The notes below the pieces were generated by a model that was given only the letters and a program-made list of their open reading frames with translations, was not told where the DNA came from and ran no database searches. The translations under genes were made by a program, and so were the position numbers. From Bradyrhizobium manausense (lineage in GTDB: Bacteria; Pseudomonadota; Alphaproteobacteria; Rhizobiales; Xanthobacteraceae), in assembly GCF_018130615.1 (NCBI RefSeq), contig NZ_JAFCKB010000002.1, positions 434,001-498,000 on the forward strand: 64,000 nt of DNA, in the 5' to 3' direction. Below are positions 1-7,552 of the stretch, piece by piece (within the stretch, counting starts at the first letter, position 1; each line of letters opens with the position of its first letter).

Positions 1-300
1 CACTGATCGCGTGTCGTCGGCGAGCAGGATTTTGGGGATGGCTGCGCCGAGGTCCCGCAGGAGACCCAGCACGTAGACCTCCTTGGCCATCTTCCACTGC
101 AGCGATTCCGGATAGACCTTGAGGATGCAGGCCGGTGCGTCTGCCAGCGCGATCTCGAGCACGGTGCTGATCTCCCCGCCGTGCAACTCGGCGATGCCGA
201 GGACGGATGCGTGCGGAGATATCCGACGGATGATCGCCTGCACCTGATCGACCGAGATCGCCAGCCGGGGCTTTAGCTGCAAGAGTGGATCGCTGGACAT
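1..300 (-). CDS. Aminoglycoside phosphotransferase-family kinase, N-terminal part (cut by window edge)
   Basis: The reverse strand reads from an ATG at 300 to the window edge without a stop, giving the first 100 residues. It begins MSSDPLLQLKPRLAISVDQV. A GGEISTVLEI segment followed by ACILKVYPES and a KEVYVLGLLRDL helix matches the glycine-rich loop, ATP-binding lysine and following helix of the APH/choline-kinase fold. Such proteins phosphorylate small molecules or act on thioesters and sugars in the cytoplasm. The catalytic HGD and DxD segments lie outside the window, so substrate and intactness cannot be judged. The family call rests only on the N-lobe pattern. Confidence 0.6.
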   Translation of the reverse strand, partial: MSSDPLLQLKPRLAISVDQVQAIIRRISPHASVLGIAELHGGEISTVLEIALADAPACILKVYPESLQWKMAKEVYVLGLLRDLGAAIPKILLADDTRSV

Positions 301-339
301 CGACGCTCGCTTCGGGCAGCACGGCGGAGCCGCGCTAAG

Positions 340-438
340 GCATGATCCGGAAAAGCGCGCAGCGGTTCTCCGAAAAGATCACGCTCAAACAACGACCTAA
401 AGCGCGATGACGATTCATCCTGATCTCATCGCGCTTTA
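340..438. repeat. Dispersed palindromic repeat overlapping the kup stop codon
   Basis: The element begins with a catgatccggaaaag stretch that can fold with the nearby ttctccgaaaagatc. It ends with a perfect 13-bp inverted repeat: TAAAGCGCGATGA at 398-410 and its complement at 426-438. Sequences of this form recur between genes in Bradyrhizobium-type genomes, from memory of the group. The right arm supplies the TAA stop of kup (436-438), so the element abuts or has replaced the original gene end. It may also end transcription from both sides. Confidence 0.6.
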
Positions 439-2376
439 GATCTCCAGCTCCGTGCCGAATTCCACGACCTGCTTGGTCGGCACGCCGAAGAACGCGGCGG
501 AGCGTTCGGCGTTGCGCTGGAGGAAGGCGAACAGACCTTCGCGCCAGACCCACATGCCCGGAATGTCCTCGCGCGGGATGATGGTCTCGCGGCCGACATA
601 ATAGGTGATGTCGGAGAGATCGATGCCGGGCAGCTTGCCCTGCCGGCAGGCGAGGACCAGTCCTTCATAGATCGTCGGGTTCTGCATGAAGCCATAATGC
701 AGGATCACGCGGGTGATGCCGGGGATGATCTCGATGATTTCGGCGCGGTCCTGGTCGGCGATATGCGGCATCTCCTCGATCAGCACGGTCACGAGGACGA
801 TGCGCTCGTGCAGGACGTGGTTGTGCTTGACGAACTGCGTGAGCGCCAGCGGCACACCCTTTGGGGCGGAGGCCAGGTAAACCGCCGTGCCGGGCAGCCT
901 GGCGTGGCACTTGTTCACCGCCGTCTCGATCAGGTCCTCCTCGGGCTGGCGCAGCTTTGCGCGCGCGGCCTCGACGAGTTTCACGCCGCTGCGCCAGGTC
1001 AGCATCAGGAAGGCAACGAAGGCCGCGAGTAGCAGCGGAAACCAGCCGCCCTCGAACAGCTTGATCGAATTGGCGGAGAAGAAGATGATGTCGATCACGA
1101 AGAAGAAGCCGTTCACGGCCACCACGAGCCACGGCGAATAGCCCCACTGGATCGCGACCAGCGCAGCGAGCAGGGTGGTGATCGCCATCAGCAGCGACAC
1201 CGCGATGCCATAGGCGCCGGCGAGCGCGTCGGACGTGCCGAAACTCAGCACTGCACCGAGCGTTGCTGCCGCGAGCAGCCAGTTCACCAGCGGCACATAG
1301 ATCTGGCCGATCGCATCGCTGGTCGTGTGGCGGATCTGCATGCGCGGCAGGAAGCCGAGCTGGATTGATTGCTGGGTCAGCGAGAACACGCCGGAGATGA
1401 TCGCCTGCGAGGCGATCACGGTCGCCACGGCCGAGAACGCGACCAGCAGATAATGCAGGGCGTCGGGGCAGAGCTGGAAGAACGGATTTTCGATCATCGT
1501 GGGATCGGTGATCAGGAGCGCGGCCTGGCCAAAGTAGTTCAGCACCAGAGCCGGCAGGCAGATCGCGAACCAGGCGAGCCGGATCGGCAAGCGGCCGAAA
1601 TGGCCCATATCGGCATACATGGCCTCGCCGCCGGTGACCGCGAGGAAGGCGGCGCCGAGGATGGCGAAGGAGATGTGGAAGTCCTGGTGGATCAGGAAGT
1701 CGAAGGCATAGAGCGGGCTGAGCGCGGCCAGAACCGCCGGTGCCTTGACGATGCCGTGGATGCCGAGCGCGGCCAGCACGACGAACCAGGCCAGCATCAC
1801 CGGTCCGAAGATGCGGCCGATGAAGCCGGTGCCCTGCTTCTGCATCATGAACAGGCCGATCAGGATGGCAACAGTAACGGGCACGACGACCGGCGAGAGC
1901 GAGGGCGCATCGACCTTGAGGCCTTCGATGGCTGAGAGCACCGAGATCGCCGGCGTAATTGCGCCGTCGCCGTAGAGCAGGGCGGCGCCGACGAGGCCAA
2001 CGACGAGCAGATGGGCTCGCCAGGTGCCCGGCTGGGCGTGACGCGCGTGCAGTAGCGCCAGCAGCGCAACGATTCCGCCTTCGCCTCGGTTGTCCGCGCG
2101 CAGGATCAGCATCGCGTATTTCAACGAGATGATCAGCAGCAGCGCCCAGAGGATCAGCGAAGCAACTCCCAGGACGGCCTCGGGAGACACTGTGCCGCCA
2201 TGAGCGGCCGCTTTGGCGGCTTCCTTGAGAGCATAGAGGGGGCTGGTGCCAATATCGCCATAGACCACCCCGAGGGCACCCATGGTCATGGCAAGCGGCA
2301 GCGGATCGGGATGATGGCCGGAAGCGACTGCGGGCGTACTGGACAAAGGCAACCCCTCAATGGGATCGCGCCCCAC
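436..2376 (-). CDS. kup: Kup-family potassium uptake protein
   Basis: This 646-residue integral membrane protein imports K+, probably with H+, across the inner membrane at low affinity. The N-terminal GALGVVYGDIGTSPLYALKE motif is the KUP/HAK/KT signature and sits in the first membrane segment. About twelve hydrophobic helices follow up to residue ~470, then a hydrophilic C-terminal domain of ~170 residues ending VVEFGTELEI. Length is normal for the family. A start at MTMGALG (about residue 30) is also possible; the listed start gives a Pro-rich cytoplasmic tail. Its stop codon lies inside a palindromic repeat. No K+-linked riboswitch is visible upstream. Bradyrhizobia often carry several kup copies, so no copy number is assigned. 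Confidence 0.95.
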   Translation of the reverse strand: MGRDPIEGLPLSSTPAVASGHHPDPLPLAMTMGALGVVYGDIGTSPLYALKEAAKAAAHGGTVSPEAVLGVASLILWALLLIISLKYAMLILRADNRGEGGIVALLALLHARHAQPGTWRAHLLVVGLVGAALLYGDGAITPAISVLSAIEGLKVDAPSLSPVVVPVTVAILIGLFMMQKQGTGFIGRIFGPVMLAWFVVLAALGIHGIVKAPAVLAALSPLYAFDFLIHQDFHISFAILGAAFLAVTGGEAMYADMGHFGRLPIRLAWFAICLPALVLNYFGQAALLITDPTMIENPFFQLCPDALHYLLVAFSAVATVIASQAIISGVFSLTQQSIQLGFLPRMQIRHTTSDAIGQIYVPLVNWLLAAATLGAVLSFGTSDALAGAYGIAVSLLMAITTLLAALVAIQWGYSPWLVVAVNGFFFVIDIIFFSANSIKLFEGGWFPLLLAAFVAFLMLTWRSGVKLVEAARAKLRQPEEDLIETAVNKCHARLPGTAVYLASAPKGVPLALTQFVKHNHVLHERIVLVTVLIEEMPHIADQDRAEIIEIIPGITRVILHYGFMQNPTIYEGLVLACRQGKLPGIDLSDITYYVGRETIIPREDIPGMWVWREGLFAFLQRNAERSAAFFGVPTKQVVEFGTELEI

Positions 2377-2478
2377 GGGCCATTCCGAGGGGCGCGACCG
2401 TCAGACAGTCTGCGACGAGACGTCGCAAATATCCATGGGGATCATGTTGAGATTTATGACGCGGAGCTGACAGACCGC

Positions 2479-2736
2479 TTACGGGGTGCGGTCCGCCGTG
2501 ACGAGGCGAGCGACGCGGACATCAGCCTTGGTGCCGGCGCGGCGCAGGCACGACGCCTCGAAGTTCGGCCAAGCCTGCTGCGAGCACTCCCTGCCGATGG
2601 TCTTGATATCGAGCCGGTCGCTCTTGGCAAGCGGCTGCGGCACGCTGGCTTCGACCGTGGGGGCAAAACCGGGAAGGAGGGTGAGGGTTGCAGCCACGCA
2701 CGCGGCGATAGCGATCGCTGAAAGAGCCTTGATCAT
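2479..2736 (-). CDS. Small secreted protein, unknown function
   Basis: The 85-residue product starts with an Ala-rich signal peptide (MIKALSAIAIAACVAATLTLLPG...) and then a short mature part with two cysteines in ECSQQAWPNFEASCLR, spaced to form one disulfide in the periplasm. I recognise the type, one of many tiny Cys-pair exported proteins in Bradyrhizobium, but no function. It lies upstream of and codirectional with kup, about 100 bp apart. The 260-bp region between it and coaD is divergent, so it probably has its own promoter there. The coding call rests on the signal peptide, sensible composition and position. Confidence 0.7.
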   Translation of the reverse strand: MIKALSAIAIAACVAATLTLLPGFAPTVEASVPQPLAKSDRLDIKTIGRECSQQAWPNFEASCLRRAGTKADVRVARLVTADRTP

Positions 2737-2864
2737 CGACGGTCCCCTGTGATGCGGCCGCTGCGCCCAAGCTTGCGGCCCGTCATTCGTTGGCCGGATT
2801 GATAACCATGACCAGTTTCAGGACGTCTTCGCCGGCGCCGGAAATGGTTTCGTTCGCGCCCCGT

Positions 2865-2897
2865 TTTGTTTCGTGGGCGGCTCGAGAACGAAACAAA
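2865..2897. promoter_or_regulatory. Inverted repeat in the coaD upstream region
   Basis: TTTGTTTCGT at 2865-2874 is complementary to ACGAAACAAA at 2888-2897, with a 13-base centre. It is the only clear structure in the 260-bp divergent region between the small secreted protein and coaD. The sequence is AT-richer than its surroundings, and no T-run follows that would make it a convincing terminator. It could be an operator for either divergent gene or an mRNA hairpin about 100 bases before coaD. Confidence 0.35.
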
Positions 2898-2995
2898 TCA
2901 GGCCCTTCCGACAGGGATTGGCGGAAAACCGGCAAGAAATCGATGCGGAACCGGCCCCGCTTGCCGGGCCGGGCCGGCCGGGGTAGGAGGAGGCC

Positions 2996-3490
2996 ATGCC
3001 GCGCATTGCCTTTTATCCCGGTTCCTTCGATCCCATCACCAACGGCCATCTGGACGTGGTCCGGAGCAGTGTCACGCTGTGCGATCGGCTGGTGGTCGCG
3101 ATCGGGATCCATCCCGGCAAGAAGCCGCTGTTCTCGACCGAGGAGCGGCTCAAGATGCTCCACGACGTCTGCGGACCGGTGGCAGCACAGGCCGGCTGCA
3201 CGCTCGAGGCCGTAACCTATGACGATCTCGCGGTCACCGCGGCGCGCAAGTATGGCGCGACCATCATGATTCGGGGCCTGCGCGACGGCACCGACCTCGA
3301 CTACGAGATGAAGCTCGCCGGGATGAATGGCGCCATGGCGCCAGACGTGCAAACCGTCTTCCTGCCGGCTTCGCCCGTGGTCCGCCCGATTAACGGCACA
3401 TTGGTGCGCCAGATCGCCGCCATGGGCGGAGACGTTTCGGCCTTCGTCCCGCCGCTCGTTGCATCCCAGCTCAAGGCAAAATTCGCCTGA
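2996..3490 (+). CDS. coaD: Phosphopantetheine adenylyltransferase
   Basis: This 164-residue cytosolic nucleotidyltransferase joins ATP and 4'-phosphopantetheine to give dephospho-CoA and pyrophosphate, the penultimate step of CoA synthesis. The N-terminal [16 protein letters not shown] contains the (T/H)xGH nucleotide-binding motif. The [13 protein letters not shown] segment is the conserved C-terminal substrate and hexamer-interface region of bacterial CoaD. Length is typical. A strong Shine-Dalgarno, TAGGAGGAGGCC, precedes the ATG. It is followed 41 bp downstream by a secreted cyclophilin on the same strand, and the two may be cotranscribed with the next genes. Confidence 0.97.
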   Translation: MPRIAFYPGSFDPITNGHLDVVRSSVTLCDRLVVAIGIHPGKKPLFSTEERLKMLHDVCGPVAAQAGCTLEAVTYDDLAVTAARKYGATIMIRGLRDGTDLDYEMKLAGMNGAMAPDVQTVFLPASPVVRPINGTLVRQIAAMGGDVSAFVPPLVASQLKAKFA

Positions 3491-3531
3491 TAACGGCGCG
3501 CTTCCTTTCTCATTTCTGATCCGGAGTTGTC

Positions 3532-4095
3532 ATGATCCGAATTCTCGCAGTTCTTGCCGCGCTTCTGTTCGCTGTTCCGGCGATGGCGCAGCAGCTGCCG
3601 GCCAATCTCGACAAGGCCAATGCGCTCGTCATCGATACCACCAAGGGCCGCATCGTCATCAAGCTCCGGAACGATCTGGCGCCGCAGCATGCCGAGCGCC
3701 TCAAGCAGCTTGCGCGCGAGGGCTTCTACAACAACGTGCCGTTCCACCGCGTGATGGACGGCTTCATGGCCCAGACCGGCGACGGCCAGAATGGCAATGG
3801 CACCGGGGGTTCGAAATATCAGAATCTGAAGCAGGAATTCTCCAAGGTGCATTTCGCGCGCGGCGTCGTCGGCATGGCCCGGCGCGGTGACAGCGTCGAT
3901 ACCGCCAACTCGCAGTTTTTCATCATGTTCGCCGACGGCGGCAGCCTCGACAACCAGTACACCGTGGTCGGTGAGGTCGTGCAGGGCATGGACGTCGTCG
4001 ACAAGCTGAAGAAGGCACCGGCTGGCTCGCCGAGCGGCACCGTCACCGATCCCGACAAGATGGTGAAGGTGCAGGTCGCCTCTGATATCAAGTAG
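3532..4095 (+). CDS. Periplasmic cyclophilin-type peptidyl-prolyl isomerase
   Basis: The product is 187 residues. A signal peptide (MIRILAVLAALLFAVPAMAQ) directs it to the periplasm, where cyclophilins catalyse cis-trans isomerisation of Xaa-Pro bonds during protein folding. The cyclophilin core shows VPFHRVMDGFMAQTGD with the catalytic Arg, ARGVVGMARRGD, NSQFFIMF and the LDNQYTVVGEVVQGMDVVD closing segment. Overall length fits bacterial single-domain enzymes. It is one of two cyclophilins in this cluster; the second, at 4526, lacks a signal peptide, so the pair covers periplasm and cytoplasm. Confidence 0.93.
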   Translation: MIRILAVLAALLFAVPAMAQQLPANLDKANALVIDTTKGRIVIKLRNDLAPQHAERLKQLAREGFYNNVPFHRVMDGFMAQTGDGQNGNGTGGSKYQNLKQEFSKVHFARGVVGMARRGDSVDTANSQFFIMFADGGSLDNQYTVVGEVVQGMDVVDKLKKAPAGSPSGTVTDPDKMVKVQVASDIK

Positions 4096-4100
4096 CCGGG

Positions 4101-4529
4101 ATGATGACGCGCCGCGGCGACAGGCTCCTGCTCGCTGCCGCGGCGCTGCTGTTTGGCCTGACCTCTGCGGCCGCAGAGGACGCGCAGGTCAACACGATCC
4201 AGGACGTCTTCCAGCACTTGCGGACCTGCTGGAAGCCACCTCCGCCTGCCAAGGCTCGCCCACTCGACATCACGGTCGTCGTGAGCTTTAACCGGTCCGG
4301 AAACATTCTGGGCCATCCGAGGATTACCTATGAATCCGCGGAGGCCTCCGACAATGACCGGCTGCAATACCGGATCGCGGTGATGGAGGCGTTGCAACGC
4401 TGCACGCCGATGCCATTTACCGATGCAATGGCGGGCGCTGCCGCGGGACGTCCATTCGCGATCCAGTTCCGTAACCGCAAAACGTCACCCGACAAGACTT
4501 CACCACCAACGCAAGAGAGACGAGCATGA
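4101..4529 (+). CDS. Secreted protein with a TonB/TolA C-terminal-like fold, unknown role
   Basis: The 142-residue product starts 5 bp after the upstream cyclophilin and its stop overlaps the next start (ATGA at 4526-4529), so all three are translationally coupled. A signal peptide ending SAAAED is followed by LDITVVVSFNRSGNILGHPRITY, a helix, then CTPMPF and FAIQFRNRK. This order (beta hairpin, helix, PFxIxF strand) resembles the periplasmic C-terminal domain of TolA/TonB-like proteins. There is no membrane anchor beyond the signal peptide. Its position between two cyclophilins suggests envelope protein handling, but this is inference. Confidence 0.75.
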   Translation: MMTRRGDRLLLAAAALLFGLTSAAAEDAQVNTIQDVFQHLRTCWKPPPPAKARPLDITVVVSFNRSGNILGHPRITYESAEASDNDRLQYRIAVMEALQRCTPMPFTDAMAGAAAGRPFAIQFRNRKTSPDKTSPPTQERRA

Positions 4530-4990
4530 GCGTCACCGAAAACACATTGATCCTCGAGACCACGCAGGGCCCCGTCACCATCGAGATGCGCCCGGACCTC
4601 GCGCCCGGTCACGTCGCGCGCATCAAGGAGCTGGTCCGCGAGGGCTTCTATGACGGCATCGTGTTCCATCGTGTGATCGAGGGCTTCATGGCGCAGACCG
4701 GCTGCCCACACGGCACCGGCACCGGCGGCTCGGGCCAGAAGCTGAAGGCCGAGTTCAACAAGGAGCCGCATGTGCGCGGCACCGCCTCGATGGCGCGCGC
4801 GGCCAATCCCGATTCCGGCGACAGCCAGTTCTTCATCTGCTTCGACGATGCCCGCTTCCTCGACAATCAGTACACGGTGTGGGGCAAGGTCACCGAGGGC
4901 ATGGAGAACGTCGACAAGATCAAGCGCGGCGAGCCGGTGCAGAACCCGGACAAGATCGTCAAGGCGCGCATGGCGGCTGACAAGGAGTGA
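4526..4990 (+). CDS. Cytoplasmic cyclophilin-type peptidyl-prolyl isomerase
   Basis: This 154-residue PpiB-like enzyme has no signal peptide and should act in the cytosol. Key cyclophilin segments are present: IVFHRVIEGFMAQTGCPHGTGTGG with the catalytic Arg, RGTASMARA, DSGDSQFFICF and FLDNQYTVWGKVTEGMENVDKI. The PHGTGTGG loop is typical of the short bacterial class. The start overlaps the preceding gene's stop by four bases, implying coupling. It is followed by a palindromic repeat (5001-5095) and then queA, as in several alphaproteobacterial genomes where ppi and queA neighbour each other (recalled, not checked). Confidence 0.95.
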   Translation: MSVTENTLILETTQGPVTIEMRPDLAPGHVARIKELVREGFYDGIVFHRVIEGFMAQTGCPHGTGTGGSGQKLKAEFNKEPHVRGTASMARAANPDSGDSQFFICFDDARFLDNQYTVWGKVTEGMENVDKIKRGEPVQNPDKIVKARMAADKE

Positions 4991-5000
4991 CCGCGTAGCG

Positions 5001-5095
5001 GTCATTCCGGGGCGTGCGAAGCGCGAACCCGGAATCTCGCGCCACGATCTCGAGATTCCGGATCGCCGCGCCCGTTGCGCGGCGTCCGGAATGAC
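5001..5095. repeat. Dispersed intergenic repeat with 10-bp terminal inverted repeats
   Basis: GTCATTCCGG at 5001-5010 is the exact complement of CCGGAATGAC at 5086-5095. The interior (gcgaagcgcgaacccggaat...gagattccggat) also folds on itself. The element fills almost the whole gap between the cyclophilin gene and queA. Elements beginning with cattccggggcg are common between genes in Bradyrhizobium, from memory. It is probably a non-autonomous palindromic repeat and may act as a terminator or mRNA stabiliser. Confidence 0.6.
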
Positions 5096-5113
5096 GGTGG
5101 TGGCGAAACAGAC

Positions 5114-6187
5114 ATGCGTACCGACCTCTTCGATTTCAACCTGCCGCCCGAGCGCATCGCGTTGCGCCCGGCGCATCCGCGCGACTCCGCGAAAATGCTG
5201 GTCGTCGAGAACGGGTCGTTACGCGACCAGATCATTGCCGATTTGCCGGACTGGCTGAAGGCGGGCGACCAGCTCGTCGTCAACGACACCAAAGTGATCG
5301 CGGCGCAGCTCAAGGGCCGCCGCATCGGCCGCGAGACCGAGCCGAAGATCGAGGCGACGCTGATCAAGCGTCTCGACGGCTCGCGCTGGCAGGCGCTGGT
5401 GAAGCCCGCCAAGAAGCTCGTTGCTGGCGACCGGATTCGCTTCGGCAATGAGGGCAAGGTCTGCCTGCTCGGCCATCTCGATGCCGAGGTCGAGGCGAAG
5501 GGCATGGAAGGCGAGGTGACGCTGTCATTCTCGTTCCACGGGCCCGCGTTGGATCAGGCCATCGCCGATCTCGGCAGCCCGCCGCTGCCGCCCTATATCG
5601 CCTCGAAACGCACGCCTGACGACCAGGACCTCGCCGACTACCAGACCATGTTCGCTGCCAATGAAGGTGCGGTCGCGGCTCCCACCGCTGGGCTCCATTT
5701 CACCCCGGCGCTCGAGCAGGCGCTGAGCGCGCGCGGCGTCGGCATCGTCAGCATCACGCTCCATGTCGGGGCAGGGACTTTCCTCCCCGTCAAGGTCGAC
5801 GACACCGACGGCCACAAGATGCACGCCGAGTGGGGCACGATCTCGGCGGAGACTGCGGAACGGCTCAATACCGCGCGAAAGAAGGGCGGCCGCATCGTTG
5901 CCGTCGGCACCACGTCGTTGCGGCTGCTGGAAAGCGCTGCCAGCGAGGACGGTACGATCCAGCCGTTTACGGCCGAGACATCGATTTTCATCACACCCGG
6001 CTATCGCTTTCGCGCCGTCGATATTTTGATGACGAACTTCCACTTGCCGAAATCGACGCTGTTCATGCTGGTGTCGGCTTTCGCTGGCCTCGACACGATG
6101 AAGCAGGCCTATGCGCACGCGATCGCGAAGGGCTACCGGTTCTACTCGTATGGCGACGCATGCTTGCTGTTTCGGGCAGAGCCGTAG
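5114..6187 (+). CDS. queA: tRNA preQ1(34) S-adenosylmethionine ribosyltransferase-isomerase
   Basis: The 357-residue enzyme transfers and isomerises the ribosyl moiety of SAM to preQ1 at tRNA position 34, forming epoxyqueuosine. It starts [16 protein letters not shown], the family N-terminus. Other family segments are [48 protein letters not shown] and [17 protein letters not shown]. The ATG at 5114 was preferred over an in-frame ATG at 5075, which would put a repeat element into the protein. The stop codon lies inside the next repeat (6184-6272). Tgt, the preceding pathway enzyme, is encoded at 10701. Confidence 0.96.
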   Translation: MRTDLFDFNLPPERIALRPAHPRDSAKMLVVENGSLRDQIIADLPDWLKAGDQLVVNDTKVIAAQLKGRRIGRETEPKIEATLIKRLDGSRWQALVKPAKKLVAGDRIRFGNEGKVCLLGHLDAEVEAKGMEGEVTLSFSFHGPALDQAIADLGSPPLPPYIASKRTPDDQDLADYQTMFAANEGAVAAPTAGLHFTPALEQALSARGVGIVSITLHVGAGTFLPVKVDDTDGHKMHAEWGTISAETAERLNTARKKGGRIVAVGTTSLRLLESAASEDGTIQPFTAETSIFITPGYRFRAVDILMTNFHLPKSTLFMLVSAFAGLDTMKQAYAHAIAKGYRFYSYGDACLLFRAEP

Positions 6188-6272
6188 GGTGGGTTCGCCG
6201 TAAGGCGTAACCCACCACTTCTGTTTCCACGGAGACGAAAGAGGTGGGTTACGCTTCGCTAACCCACCCTAC
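6184..6272. repeat. Dispersed palindromic repeat overlapping the queA stop codon
   Basis: GTAGGGTGGGTT at 6184-6195 is the exact complement of AACCCACCCTAC at 6261-6272. Inside, aggcgtaacccacc and ggtgggttacgc give further symmetry. The TAG of queA (6185-6187) is part of the left arm. This gtagggtgggttagcg type is a familiar intergenic repeat of bradyrhizobia (recalled). It separates the convergent queA and asd genes and may end both transcripts. Confidence 0.65.
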
Positions 6273-6284
6273 GGACACCGTCCG

Positions 6285-7310
6285 TTACGCCATCACCCGC
6301 TGCGGCAGCAGCTCGGCGATCTGCACGGCATTCAGCGCCGCGCCCTTGAGCAGCTGATCGGCCGCCACGAACATCGAGATCGAGTGCCCTGAGGGATCGC
6401 TGAGGTCCTTGCGGATGCGGCCGACCAGAACGTCGTCCTGGCCCGAGGCGTCGATTGGCATAGGGAAGTAGTTCTTCACGCGATCGTCGACGACCTTCAC
6501 GCCGGTCGCCTGCGCCATGATGGCGCGGACCTGATTCTCGGTAATCGGCTTCTCGCATTCGAAGGTGATCGCCTCGCAATGCGCGCGCAGCACCGGCACG
6601 CGGACGCAGGTTACGCCGATTGCGATCTTCTCGTCCTCGAAGATCTTGCGGGTCTCCTGGATGACCTTGGTCTCTTCGTCGTTGTAGCCCGTCTCGGGAT
6701 CGACGGCGGTGTTGTGGTTGAAGAGATTGAAGGCGTAGGGGTGCGGCATCACCTTGGGCGTATAGAGCTGCCCGTTGAGATTGGCGCGGGTGGACTCGAC
6801 GAGCTCGTCCATCGCGGCCGCGCCAGCGCCGGAAGCCGCCTGGTAGGTCGAGATGATGACGCGCTTGATGCGGTTCCTCTGGTGGATCGGCCAGAGCGGC
6901 ACCAGCGCGGTGATCGCGGCGCAATTCGGGTTCGCAATGATGCCCTTGTGATCCCTGATGCGGTTGCCGTTGACCTCTGGGATCACCAGCGGCACGTTCG
7001 GGTCCATGCGGAAGGCGGACGAGTTGTCGACGACGACGGCACCGGCCTTGACCGCGATCGGCGCGAACTTCTTGGAGATGCCGCTGCCGGCGGAGAACAG
7101 TGCGATGTCGACGCCCTCGAAGGCGCGCTCGGTCAGCTCCTCGATGACGATGTTCTGGCCGCGGAACGAGACCGTCTTGCCGGCGGAGCGGGCGCTGGCG
7201 AGCGCCTTGAGCTTGCCGACGCGAAAGCCGCGCTTGTCCATGGTGGCGATGAATTCGGCGCCCACCGCACCGGTGACGCCGACAATCGCGACGACGGGAT
7301 CGTTACTCAC
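6285..7310 (-). CDS. asd: Aspartate-semialdehyde dehydrogenase
   Basis: The 341-residue cytosolic enzyme reduces aspartyl-phosphate with NADPH to aspartate-4-semialdehyde, the branch point to threonine, methionine, isoleucine, lysine and diaminopimelate. AIVGVTGAVGAEFI is the nucleotide-binding loop, VDNSSAFRMD and IANPNCAAI (catalytic Cys) are diagnostic, and VTCVRVPVLRAHCEA is the substrate-binding segment. I chose the GTG at 7310 because GGAGGAC lies just upstream of it; an in-frame ATG at 7322 and one at 7355 would place that site inside the gene. Upstream lie an intrinsic terminator and a threonine-rich leader ORF, pointing to attenuation control by charged tRNA-Thr. A repeat follows the gene. 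Confidence 0.95.
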   Translation of the reverse strand: MSNDPVVAIVGVTGAVGAEFIATMDKRGFRVGKLKALASARSAGKTVSFRGQNIVIEELTERAFEGVDIALFSAGSGISKKFAPIAVKAGAVVVDNSSAFRMDPNVPLVIPEVNGNRIRDHKGIIANPNCAAITALVPLWPIHQRNRIKRVIISTYQAASGAGAAAMDELVESTRANLNGQLYTPKVMPHPYAFNLFNHNTAVDPETGYNDEETKVIQETRKIFEDEKIAIGVTCVRVPVLRAHCEAITFECEKPITENQVRAIMAQATGVKVVDDRVKNYFPMPIDASGQDDVLVGRIRKDLSDPSGHSISMFVAADQLLKGAALNAVQIAELLPQRVMA

Positions 7311-7353
7311 TTTGTCCTCCATTCCATTTCGCTTGAGCTGAGATTCAGGCAAC

Positions 7354-7385
7354 AAAAAAGCCCCGGACCATCGAGGGCGGGGCTT
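7354..7385 (-). terminator. Intrinsic terminator in the asd leader (attenuator)
   Basis: In the reverse-strand RNA AAGCCCC (7385-7379) pairs with GGGGCTT (7364-7358), a perfect 7-bp stem with a 14-base loop, followed at once by six U. It lies 31 bp after the leader ORF stop and 43 bp before the asd GTG start. As the terminator sits between the leader peptide and the structural gene in the same direction, it looks like an attenuator. The leader ORF contains CGGGGC (7443-7438), which can pair with GCCCCG in the terminator's 5' arm as an antiterminator. Confidence 0.8.
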
Positions 7386-7415
7386 CGGTAGAGCTGATTG
7401 CGTTTTAGTCGACGA

Positions 7416-7487
7416 CTACGCGCGCACGCCTCCCCGGGCCCCGAAGGCCGTGGTGGTTTTGGTCGTGCGTTTGGTGGTCGTGAACAT
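7416..7487 (-). CDS. Threonine-rich leader peptide of asd (putative attenuator peptide)
   Basis: The reverse strand encodes 23 residues beginning MFTTTKRTTKTTT and ending GGVRA. Eight of residues 3-13 are Thr (ACC and ACG codons), the rest Lys and Arg. Such Thr runs are the hallmark of control peptides whose ribosome stalls when charged tRNA-Thr is scarce, as in enterobacterial thrL. No Shine-Dalgarno precedes the ATG, but a promoter is placed so that the transcript would begin at or within a base or two of the A of ATG, making it leaderless, as known for the trpL leader of Sinorhizobium. The ORF is too short for ordinary gene finders. I infer that it controls asd. Confidence 0.8.
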   Translation of the reverse strand: MFTTTKRTTKTTTAFGARGGVRA

Positions 7488-7495
7488 GGCGGCGA

Positions 7496-7524
7496 CTTAT
7501 GCGGGAGAGTCTGGCGTCCGTCAA
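7496..7524 (-). promoter_or_regulatory. Sigma-70-type promoter of the asd leader
   Basis: On the reverse strand TTGACG (7524-7519) is followed after exactly 17 bp by CATAAG (7501-7496). Eight bases separate the -10 box from the leader ATG, so the expected transcription start coincides with the start codon. The -35 box lies 28 bp after the stop of the PepSY gene, so asd has its own promoter. Confidence 0.6.
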
Positions 7525-7552
7525 TGGCTCTTGGGCGGGATTGTGGCCCGCG

